Under the pieces are notes generated by a model. The model saw only the letters and a program-made list of their open reading frames with translations. It had not been told where the DNA came from and did no database searches. DNA of 6,010 nucleotides. Origin: Lentisphaerota bacterium. GTDB taxonomy: Bacteria > Verrucomicrobiota > Lentisphaeria > Oligosphaerales > PUNB01. Positions 1 to 5,682 of this stretch are shown one piece after another; the stretch's first letter is position 1; each line of letters begins with the position of its first letter. Location of the stretch: the NCBI GenBank assembly GCA_003552565.1, contig PUNB01000180.1, forward strand, positions 1 to 6,010. The letters are read 5' to 3'. The translations under genes and the position numbers were made by a program.

Positions 1-187
1 AAATTAATATACATAGTTTTAATGACTAAACAAGTACGGCATTGGGTCGCACTGAAGCAATCAATTTAATTGACTGTCATCCCATAAATCGAAAAAACGA
101 GAGATTTTCCAATATTTTGTGGTCAGGAGTTTGGTTTTATCGATACCCCAGTTAGGACTTTTGGTCGGGTTGTACTCAAATGTGTGC

Positions 188-211
188 CCCCTTGTCTCGC
201 ACCTTGTCTCG
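188..211 (+). repeat. Tandem 12-base repeat pair
   Basis: Two adjacent copies of YACCTTGTCTCG-type units. The second is exactly CACCTTGTCTCG; the first differs at its second base (CCCCTTGTCTCG). They are followed by CACC, the start of a third unit. The same unit recurs near 4625, 4709-4732, 5705-5728 and 5784-5807. Confidence 0.85.
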
Positions 212-241
212 CACCTATATCCATTTCGACTTTGGTTCGGG

Positions 242-258
242 ATCCGCCTCAGGCGGAT
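242..258. repeat. 17-base palindrome ATCCGCCTCAGGCGGAT
   Basis: Two 8-base arms around one central C are perfectly complementary. The palindrome recurs at 4638-4654 (one change, C to T in the right arm, which would still pair as G-U in RNA) and, as the 15-base core TCCGCCTCAGGCGGA, at 5729-5743. All three copies read CCTCAGG on the plus strand. Confidence 0.9.
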
Positions 259-267
259 TAACCAGAC

Positions 268-281
268 CATCCCATGGGATG
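268..281. repeat. 14-base perfect palindrome CATCCCATGGGATG
   Basis: This sequence equals its own reverse complement. It recurs at 5683-5696 with extended identity CCATCCCATGGGATGCT in the same orientation. In copy 1 it lies right of the 17-base palindrome; in copy 3 it lies left of the 12-base units. It therefore behaves as a module independent of the rest of the element. Confidence 0.88.
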
Positions 282-442
282 CTTGTGAGTATAATTTATT
301 AGCTGCCTGAATAATTCCCCCCCTTGCGAAGGTGTTCTTAAGACCAACATAACTATTTCACCCGGAAAAACCCAGTTACAAATAGAGCTTTTATCTTTTA
401 TCTTGAAAACGCCTCCAAAGGCCAGTCCGATTATTTTTCTCG

Positions 443-488
443 CCAAAGAAAAAGCCCGCCTGGAATTTCGCAATTCCAGGCGGGCTTT
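443..488 (-). terminator. Intrinsic terminator of the tRNA-Thr / comEC unit
   Basis: Two perfectly complementary 17-base arms lie at 451-467 and 472-488 and enclose a 4-base loop. Read on the minus strand, the loop is GCGA, a GNRA-type tetraloop, and the stem is followed by a U-rich run (CTTTTTCTTT). It sits 10 bases past the tRNA CCA end. No hairpin separates comEC from the tRNA, so it probably ends both the tRNA transcript and any read-through from comEC. On the plus strand the tail after the stem is weaker (TGTTTTAT), so bidirectional action is possible but less likely. Confidence 0.9.
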
Positions 489-498
489 GTTTTATGAA

Positions 499-574
499 TG
501 GAGCCAGCGGCCGGACTCGAACCGGCGACAAGCTGATTACAAATCAACTGCTCTGCCAACTGAGCTACGCTGGC
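499..574 (-). tRNA. tRNA-Thr (anticodon UGU)
   Basis: Read on the minus strand, this is a full 76-base cloverleaf. The acceptor stem is GCCAGCG/CGCTGGC, then TA at positions 8-9 and a GCTC D-stem with loop AGTTGGCA. The anticodon arm is GTTGA-TTTGTAA-TCAGC, giving anticodon UGU for ACA and, with wobble, other ACN codons. The T arm is GCCGG-TTCGAGT-CCGGC. The discriminator is U and the terminal CCA is encoded. The gene lies 50 bases downstream of the comEC stop with its own possible promoter and a strong terminator. There is no sign of integration at its 3' end. Confidence 0.97.
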
Positions 575-595
575 TGATGGCTGAAACTGAGAGAT

Positions 596-623
596 AATTT
601 AATATAATAAACCCGATTGTCGA
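596..623 (-). promoter_or_regulatory. Possible promoter of tRNA-Thr
   Basis: On the minus strand, TCGACA (618-623, one change from the -35 consensus) is followed after 16 bases by TAAATT (596-601, four of six matches to the -10 consensus). The 602-617 spacer is AT-rich. Transcription would start near 588, about 14 bases before the mature tRNA. The -10 match is modest and other registers are possible, so read-through from comEC may contribute. Confidence 0.35.
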
Positions 624-624
624 G

Positions 625-2874
625 TTAATCGAGGCGGAATTTCACTTCTTTCCACTGAGGCTCACGAGAAAATGGAATTCGCAACTGTCGCTCCGCCCCG
701 GTGTCATCGCGAAACTCAATCACGGTTCCGGCCGAGTCTGAAAATTCGTATTGCACTTTCATTCCGCCGTTGATTGTAATTCTTTCCAGGACAATCTTTT
801 CTTTGTTGTCAAGCCTTTGCATCCGCGCCTTTAAACTTGGCTGATGAAACATTACTGTTTGTTCAGATTGTCCGGGCGGATTAAAAAGGCGTATTCGACC
901 GCTGTGTCGATGCGCGGTCATGACGGGTTCATGCAGGAACCGCTGCTGCTGCCAGTTTTCAGGCAGGACCAGAGTGTGTGGTCGGCTCTCTTCAATCAGA
1001 CTGCTTAACCCAGCCGACTGTTCCCAGCGAGTGCCCGGCAGCAATACCGCCTCGATGTCCGGCCTTCCCCGACTGCGAAGCCAGGAGCCGACTCGACGAC
1101 CAGTCCAGTAATCTCCAGCGTTAACCACCACCGGCGGTAACTTACCGGCAGTGTCGACAACAAACACCGGCCGGTCCACGCCATCCCCCCAGAATACCGC
1201 CATCGCCGGCTCCATTCCTCCCTGACGCACCAGAGAAACCGACAGCAGCAGCAAAGGAGCGCAGACTGCCGGCACCCATCTTTTCCATCCCCGCAGTCGT
1301 CCCTGCACGCCGGTAATTGAAGCCAGAAGCAGCAAATAATAAATCATAATCCAGGCCAGTCCCGGGCGCGCCACGACGAAGCTGAACGGTGCTTCTCCGG
1401 CGATGTCGACCAGCCATTGCAAAAAAAGCATACCGCGCTCCAGCAGCAGTCCGCAGAATTCCGCCAGCGGCAGCCAGGGAAGGACAAACCCCAGGACAAG
1501 CTTAAGAATGGACAGAAAGATCGCCAGCCAGGCAAGAATCGCCACCAGAAGATTGACCACTACGGCTCCGGGTATAAACAGCCCCTGGGTATATAATATT
1601 ATCCCGAAAGCGCCCAGCCAGGCGAGCACGCTGCCGGAGAATAAAGCTCCGGTGTATTTGATTGACTGAGAAAAGACCTTTCCGCCTCTGGAACGTAATC
1701 GCGAAGGGATCCACAGCTCCTTTTCCCGAATACTGTTCAGTGCCTCTTCCAGACCGCGCCAGCCGACAATCAAGGTGGTGACAATGATAAAAGAAAACTG
1801 AAATCCCGTATCAGCTATCTGCAGCGGCCGAAACAGCAATATGATTATGGCGGCCGCCGCCACGGCGTTCAACGGCTGCAAGGGGATAAGAAATCCTTTG
1901 GCCACCGCCCACATGGAAATCATAATCCACGCCCGCACCGCCGCCGGTCCGGCACCGACCATAAGCACATAAACCCCAAGAATCAAAGGAAGAAGAAAGA
2001 AACGCCAGCGATAAGGAAGACGGCAGAGTTTGACTGCAAAGAGAATAAAGGCGGCGATTATCCCGACATGCAGCCCGCTGATGGCGAAAATATGCACAAT
2101 ACCGCTGCGGACAAAGGCTCTGCGAACCTGTGGATCAATACCTTCGCGATATCCCAGAGTCATGGCCAAAAGCAGAGAGCCGCTATCGGCGGATTTTTCC
2201 CTGGGGCTTAATCTTTCCGCCAGTTTTTCGCGGAAGCGATAAAGAGCACGCAGCCGCTTCCGCCAGCCTTCGGCTTCAAGCCGTTCTTTTTCCTCGTGTA
2301 TATGAAATACTGACTGAATGGAGCGAGCCTGAAGAAAACGCGAATAATCAAACTCTCCCTCGACCAGCGGCGGCGCAGGAGAATCAAAATAACCGGCGGC
2401 ATGAATTCTTGTTCCGTACTCGATATTTTCAGGTCTGTCATAAAGCACCCTCACCTTGCCGGAAGCCCGTCGCCATTCTTCTTCAGGGCCGGAGCGGACG
2501 GCCGTCACCCGGGCGGTGTATCCTCGATTTCCGGCAAGCCAGCTGAGGTGATCGGCAGTGTAAGCGGCATCGACAATCACTGCTTGAATTTGAACTAACC
2601 GCGATGTCCTCGCACGTTCCTCGATCCAGGCATTGGGAAAGACATAAAGGTGCAGCAAAGCGAGAAGCAGACCGACAGGCAGAAAAAAACAGACGAGCCG
2701 CTGGTTTGCGGGAGTTATTTTAACAGCCGCGAAAATAAGCGCCGCGATAAGCGGAAAAGCAAACAGCCAGGAAAAACCCGCCACAACCGGCAGCACCGGC
2801 AGCGCTATACCGGCGATCAGCCATAAAACGCTCGGAACACAGGGACAGGAGCGAAAGGCGTCGGCATTGATCAT
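625..2874 (-). CDS. comEC: ComEC/Rec2-family DNA uptake channel with degenerate C-terminal domain
   Basis: ComEC is the polytopic inner-membrane channel that carries single-stranded DNA into the cytoplasm in natural transformation. The 749-residue length is normal for the family. Two or three N-terminal helices (about 15-80) precede a soluble OB-like region (about 95-195, DUF4131 type). The Competence domain (about 230-525) carries the family signature HIFAISGLHVG at 261-271 and several hydrophobic helices. The C-terminal region (about 555-675) aligns with the usual metallo-beta-lactamase domain: VVVNAG replaces the first-strand motif, and LLPGTRWEQSAGL stands where HxHxDH should be. The metal-binding residues appear lost, so nuclease activity is unlikely. 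About 65 beta-rich residues follow. I chose ATG at 2874 because GAGGA lies 9 bases upstream. TTG at 2883 would add three residues but abuts that site. The gene starts 32 bases after the FHA gene's stop codon and is probably co-transcribed with it. Confidence 0.95.
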   Translation of the reverse strand: MINADAFRSCPCVPSVLWLIAGIALPVLPVVAGFSWLFAFPLIAALIFAAVKITPANQRLVCFFLPVGLLLALLHLYVFPNAWIEERARTSRLVQIQAVIVDAAYTADHLSWLAGNRGYTARVTAVRSGPEEEWRRASGKVRVLYDRPENIEYGTRIHAAGYFDSPAPPLVEGEFDYSRFLQARSIQSVFHIHEEKERLEAEGWRKRLRALYRFREKLAERLSPREKSADSGSLLLAMTLGYREGIDPQVRRAFVRSGIVHIFAISGLHVGIIAAFILFAVKLCRLPYRWRFFLLPLILGVYVLMVGAGPAAVRAWIMISMWAVAKGFLIPLQPLNAVAAAAIIILLFRPLQIADTGFQFSFIIVTTLIVGWRGLEEALNSIREKELWIPSRLRSRGGKVFSQSIKYTGALFSGSVLAWLGAFGIILYTQGLFIPGAVVVNLLVAILAWLAIFLSILKLVLGFVLPWLPLAEFCGLLLERGMLFLQWLVDIAGEAPFSFVVARPGLAWIMIYYLLLLASITGVQGRLRGWKRWVPAVCAPLLLLSVSLVRQGGMEPAMAVFWGDGVDRPVFVVDTAGKLPPVVVNAGDYWTGRRVGSWLRSRGRPDIEAVLLPGTRWEQSAGLSSLIEESRPHTLVLPENWQQQRFLHEPVMTAHRHSGRIRLFNPPGQSEQTVMFHQPSLKARMQRLDNKEKIVLERITINGGMKVQYEFSDSAGTVIEFRDDTGAERQLRIPFSREPQWKEVKFRLD

Positions 2875-2883
2875 TTGCCTCAA

Positions 2884-2888
2884 TCCTC
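2884..2888 (-). promoter_or_regulatory. Ribosome binding site deciding the comEC start
   Basis: GAGGA on the minus strand lies 9 bases upstream of ATG 2874, a workable spacing. It directly abuts TTG 2883 with no spacer, which argues against the TTG as start. Confidence 0.6.
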
Positions 2889-2906
2889 AGGTCCGACTCT
2901 CCAGAA

Positions 2907-4481
2907 TCATTCTTCCGTCTCTTCAGTTTCGGGTCGAACGGGAGAAGGTTGTCTTCCTGGCAGGTCATCATCCCTGCCCCACTCGTCAGCCAAATACGAC
3001 TGAGCCTGCTCCGCCGACAGTTCTTCGTCCCGAATTATTCTAAAAGGCGCCAGCGTGACACGTTCATCCGGCGACACCGCCACCACCAGTTCACCATTAT
3101 CCTTTTCCTCCACGATCATGCCCTGCAGAACCTGGCCGTCAATCAGAGCCAGCCGGCGAGTCACCGCCCAGACTTCCATCTCCGCCTCAGTCTGCTCACC
3201 CTCTCTTACTCGAACCATACGGGTACGGCTTTCCGGAGCATGACTGTGTTCCAGCCTCACCCGCCGGCGTCCCGGCATGAATCCCTGAATCCGAAGCGGC
3301 AGTGAACGATCAACCCTGCTCTCTTCCTCCGGGGCGGAAGTTTTTCCGACGTGTGCTTCATTAACGTAAACGTCCGCACCGCTCGGCAGAGAAACCAAGT
3401 CGATCCCGCCGGTCACACGCTCCATAACGACCTCTATAGTTTCCCCCTCCAAAGAAGAAACTTCAGCCTCAATTTCCTGGCGTTGATAACCGGGACTGAT
3501 CAATCTCAAGGTATGTTCTCCCGGCGGCAGTTCTTCAATCACCAGCGGTGTTTTTCCAAGCATCCGTGAACCGTGGACCACTGTGGCGCCTTCCGGTTCA
3601 CTGACAACTCGCAGGGTTCGCGGCTTCAACCTTAGGTCATAAGGATTCAGCGGTTCATCCACCGGCACATAAAACAGACGGCTCAAAGGTTCATACCCCT
3701 GCTTGGTCAGTTCCACCCGGTGCCTCCCAGACGGCAACCCCCACAGCTCCAGGGGTGTTTCCCCTTGGTTCTGGTCATTGAATCTCACCTCCGCCCCGGG
3801 GGGATCAGAGCGGACAACCACATTGTGCAGTCGTTCTTCAACTTCTTCCGGCAAATCTTCTTCAGCCGGAAGTTCCTCATCTTCATCAACTTCAGGCGCG
3901 GGATCTTCCCTGTCCGGCACCACTTCTTCGCCTTCTTCCACCAGCCATACATCATCAGGTTCTTCCTCGTGAATGTCGTCATCAGGCTCTTCAAGTTCAT
4001 CTTCAACTTCCGCCACGGTCTCCGGCTCCGGCTCCTCCTTGACCACATCAGTCTCTTCCGGAGAAAAGATCGCAAAAGCAAAGAAAAGCACAGCCGCCAG
4101 TAACACCAGCGACACCGCCGCTCCGACAATCAGTTCTTTTCGCCTTCGACGCAAGTTTTCACTATCTTCCTCCGTACCGGACGGGACATTGCCTTTATTG
4201 TCAGTCACCAGAAGGACCGCTTCGCCGGCTCCGATGCGATCACCAGGACGGAGCGGATGGCGGATGTCAATTTTCTCTCCATTGACTCTGACGCCGTTCG
4301 TGCTGTTCAGATCTTCAATGACGCAAACCCCATATTCATTGACAGAAAATTTCGCGTGATTACGTGAAACTCCCGGTTCATCGATTATGATATCGTTGTC
4401 GGGTGCGCTGCCCATGGCCGCCGAACGGCTGATATCATACAAGCGCCCGAGATCCTGTCCTTTGATAACTCTGATTTTCAT
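2907..4481 (-). CDS. FHA domain - transmembrane - PEGA repeat protein
   Basis: This 524-residue single-pass membrane protein has clear modules. Residues 1-93 form a forkhead-associated domain, which binds phosphothreonine peptides; SRNHA (39-43) and NSTNG (59-63) are its conserved motifs, although the usual GR turn reads GS (24-25). A basic RRRRK (111-115) precedes one membrane helix (117-139), placing FHA in the cytoplasm. Residues 141-217 are a strongly acidic Glu/Asp/Pro linker. Three PEGA-type modules follow (about 220-285, 288-354, 358-433), marked by SDPPGAEV, SEPEGATV and SLPSGADV with G(E/K)TPL and PxGxHxxxL motifs; the third is the most diverged. Residues 437-485 look like a small beta domain (LIDGQVLQGMIVEE), and the tail is acidic. 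The substrate or partner is unknown, and no Ser/Thr kinase is visible in the window. ATG 4481 has a good ribosome site. The gene leads the unit containing comEC. Confidence 0.95.
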   Translation of the reverse strand: MKIRVIKGQDLGRLYDISRSAAMGSAPDNDIIIDEPGVSRNHAKFSVNEYGVCVIEDLNSTNGVRVNGEKIDIRHPLRPGDRIGAGEAVLLVTDNKGNVPSGTEEDSENLRRRRKELIVGAAVSLVLLAAVLFFAFAIFSPEETDVVKEEPEPETVAEVEDELEEPDDDIHEEEPDDVWLVEEGEEVVPDREDPAPEVDEDEELPAEEDLPEEVEERLHNVVVRSDPPGAEVRFNDQNQGETPLELWGLPSGRHRVELTKQGYEPLSRLFYVPVDEPLNPYDLRLKPRTLRVVSEPEGATVVHGSRMLGKTPLVIEELPPGEHTLRLISPGYQRQEIEAEVSSLEGETIEVVMERVTGGIDLVSLPSGADVYVNEAHVGKTSAPEEESRVDRSLPLRIQGFMPGRRRVRLEHSHAPESRTRMVRVREGEQTEAEMEVWAVTRRLALIDGQVLQGMIVEEKDNGELVVAVSPDERVTLAPFRIIRDEELSAEQAQSYLADEWGRDDDLPGRQPSPVRPETEETEE

Positions 4482-4488
4482 GACTTAA

Positions 4489-4494
4489 TCTCCT
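4489..4494 (-). promoter_or_regulatory. Ribosome binding site of the FHA-PEGA gene
   Basis: AGGAGA on the minus strand sits 7 bases before ATG 4481. This is a canonical Shine-Dalgarno match and supports that start. It also shows the organism uses such sites, which makes their absence before the PHP gene notable. Confidence 0.85.
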
Positions 4495-4556
4495 GAAATA
4501 TAAAGTTTTCTGATTTTTTCAAATAGGATTAATCAGCCAAACTTGATTACGGTAAT

Positions 4557-4585
4557 AATATAGTTGCTTAAACGACCTTTAACAA
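4557..4585 (-). promoter_or_regulatory. Sigma-70-like promoter of the FHA-comEC unit
   Basis: On the minus strand, TTGTTA (4580-4585, four of six) and TATATT (4557-4562, five of six) are separated by exactly 17 bases. Transcription would begin near 4550, giving a leader of about 70 bases before ATG 4481. The -35 box lies inside the direct repeat ACCTTTAACAAGACCC at the edge of repeat element copy 2, so the repeat may have supplied or altered this promoter. Confidence 0.6.
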
Positions 4586-4590
4586 GACCC
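4575..4590 (+). repeat. Direct repeat flanking copy 2, left
   Basis: ACCTTTAACAAGACCC matches 4773-4788 at 15 of 16 positions. It could be a target-site duplication or a shared element end; its last bases also match the copy 3 end, so the two readings cannot be separated here. Confidence 0.75.
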
Positions 4591-4772
4591 TCCGCGAAAA
4601 GGGATCGAGGCCTGATTTTGTGCTCACTTTGTCTCGAATCCGCCTCAGGTGGATCACAAACCATATTCCATTCCTGATAAAAGCGTAAAAAACAAACAGA
4701 TTTTAGTTCGGGACAAGGTTCGAGACAAGGTTTTCAGTAACACAAATTTGGCTAACTACCCTTTTTCGCATA

Positions 4773-4788
4773 ACCTCTAACAAGACCC
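4773..4788 (+). repeat. Direct repeat flanking copy 2, right
   Basis: ACCTCTAACAAGACCC is the partner of 4575-4590, 198 bases away with one mismatch. It ends 9 bases before the PHP start codon. Confidence 0.75.
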
Positions 4789-4797
4789 CCTATAAAC

Positions 4798-5667
4798 ATG
4801 ATTGACTTGCATACTCACAGCAGCGCCTCGGACGGCACCTTGAGTCCGAGCGAACTGGCGGCCGCGGCCAAGGCCCGCGGATTGTCCGCCATAGCACTGA
4901 CGGACCATGACACCACCAGCGGTCTGGATGATTTTATAAAAGCAGGAAAAGAGTTGTCCCTGAAAGTCGTCCCAGGGGTCGAAATCGCCTGTTCCTGGTA
5001 TGGCTTTTCCCTTCACTTGGCCGCTCTGTTCATTGATCACGCCAATGCGGACCTGCAGGCAATGCTGAACGGAATAAGACAAGCACGGGAGCAACGCAAC
5101 CAGCGAATACTCGAGTTGCTGCAGAGCCAGGGTGTATCATTATCAATGGAGCAAATCCAGGCGGAGAGTAAAAACGATCCTAAACAGGTTATCGGCCGGC
5201 CTCATTTCGCCAGAGCCCTGGTGAAAGGAGAATACTGCGATTCCACGCGACAAGCCTTCAGTAAGTTTCTCGGAAGAAACGGCTCCGCCTATGTGCCCAG
5301 ATTCTTGCCGCTTCCCGCCGAGGCCATTCATACCATTCATAATGCCGGCGGCATTGCGATCCTGGCCCATCCATTCGGCGGCATAGAAGGAGTGCCGCGA
5401 AACCGAACCCGACAAAAACTCCTGCGGCTGATCAAGCTGGGACTTGACGGACTGGAAGTGTACTACTGCGACCATACAGACAAACAGGAAAAAACCGCCC
5501 GCGAACTGGCCCGGGAACTGCAACTGCTGCCCAGCGGCGGGTCGGATTTTCACGGCGCCAACACTCCGGATGTCAGTCTAGGCAAAGGATATGGAAACAT
5601 GGTCGTTCCGGATGATCTCCTGGAGCCGCTGCGCCAGCGAGCGGAACAACGACGCCGCCAGAGATGA
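4798..5667 (+). CDS. PHP-domain phosphoesterase (RNase AM / nucleoside bisphosphate phosphatase-like)
   Basis: This 289-residue protein spans the full length of the YciV/RNase AM-type PHP family. Characterised members remove 3'-phosphate from nucleoside 3',5'-bisphosphates or act as 5'-to-3' exoribonucleases in RNA maturation. The metal-ligand motifs are all present: HTH (5-7) with D12, TDHD (35-38), E62 in GVEI, H73, H136 in GRPHFA, H191 in LAHPFGG, and SDFH (249-252). The insertion between residues 75 and 185 that covers the active site is also present. ATG 4798 gives the classical family start MIDLHTHS, so it is secure despite no Shine-Dalgarno site; the 20 bases before it are mostly A and C. 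The substrate cannot be decided between bisphosphate nucleotide and RNA end. The gene is divergent from the FHA-comEC unit and stands alone, flanked by repeat elements on both sides. The basic tail (residues 280-289) is Arg/Gln-rich. Confidence 0.95.
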   Translation: MIDLHTHSSASDGTLSPSELAAAAKARGLSAIALTDHDTTSGLDDFIKAGKELSLKVVPGVEIACSWYGFSLHLAALFIDHANADLQAMLNGIRQAREQRNQRILELLQSQGVSLSMEQIQAESKNDPKQVIGRPHFARALVKGEYCDSTRQAFSKFLGRNGSAYVPRFLPLPAEAIHTIHNAGGIAILAHPFGGIEGVPRNRTRQKLLRLIKLGLDGLEVYYCDHTDKQEKTARELARELQLLPSGGSDFHGANTPDVSLGKGYGNMVVPDDLLEPLRQRAEQRRRQR

Positions 5668-5682
5668 TAAAAAAATCACAGC

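Larger units (their letters stand above)
165..333 (+). repeat. Palindromic intergenic element, copy 1 (decayed)
   Basis: This is one of three related elements in the window. Its inverted ends are TTGTACTCA (170-178) and TGAGTATAA (286-294). Inside lie two tandem 12-base units (CCCCTTGTCTCG at 188-199 and CACCTTGTCTCG at 200-211), a perfect 17-base palindrome ATCCGCCTCAGGCGGAT (242-258) and a second palindrome CATCCCATGGGATG (268-281). The right flank up to about 333 aligns loosely with the right end of copy 3 (GTGAGTA, then C-rich, then GCGRAGG). The inverted copy of the 12-base units, present in copies 2 and 3, is missing and the CATCCCATGGGATG palindrome sits in that place. It carries no gene and is probably non-autonomous. 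The boundaries are approximate. Confidence 0.7.
1..498. other. Gene-free region left of the tRNA
   Basis: No reading frame here looks like a real protein; the short open frames run through repeats or antisense to the tRNA. The stretch holds a decayed repeat element at about 165-333 and the tRNA terminator at 443-488, listed separately. Positions 1-164 and 334-440 are AT-rich. Apart from a short TCAAT/ATTGA inverted repeat at 61-73 and a tandem TTTTATC near 390-403, I see nothing there I can name. The window edge cuts the region, so a gene further left cannot be excluded. Confidence 0.6.
4575..4788 (+). repeat. Palindromic intergenic element, copy 2 (between divergent genes)
   Basis: The left end, AGACCCTCCGCGAAAAGG (4585-4602), is the exact reverse complement of 5831-5848 at the right end of copy 3. 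It is followed by GAGGCCTGATTTTGTGCTCAC (about 4607-4627), again matching copy 3 inverted. Inside are one 12-base unit CACTTTGTCTCG (4625-4636), the palindrome at 4638-4654, and two inverted units (4709-4720, 4721-4732). A decayed inverted end (ACACAAATTTGGC to CCCTTTTTCGC, 4740-4769) follows. The whole block is thus a large imperfect inverted repeat of about 200 bases. It fills most of the gap between the FHA and PHP start codons. No coding capacity is visible. Confidence 0.8.

Noticed and set aside
188..211. CRISPR array or direct-repeat array
   Set aside because: The 12-base units are contiguous, number only two or so per site, and appear in inverted orientation; there are no spacers and no cas genes.
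61..310. Short open frames on both strands with CETRCETR or LVSHLVSHL
   Set aside because: They are translations of the tandem 12-base repeats in element copy 1. There is no ribosome site and no family resemblance.
499..574. tRNA-Thr as an integration site for a mobile island
   Set aside because: No integrase and no duplicated tRNA 3' end is visible in the window.
403..597. Open frame of 64 codons on the plus strand containing RPDSNRRQADYKSTALPTELRW
   Set aside because: It is the antisense of the tRNA-Thr and its terminator. This peptide is a well-known artefact of reading tRNA genes backwards.
2875..2883. TTG at 2883 as the comEC start
   Set aside because: The GAGGA ribosome site directly abuts the TTG, whereas ATG 2874 has it at 9 bases. 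The difference is only three residues, so this stays a mild preference.
3703..4359. Ser-rich plus-strand open frames opposite the FHA-PEGA gene
   Set aside because: They are the antisense of the acidic Glu/Asp linker codons, which read as Ser/Phe-rich in other frames.
4791..4796. TATAAA as the -10 box of the PHP gene
   Set aside because: It ends one base before ATG, so transcription would start inside the coding region, and no -35 box lies at the right distance.
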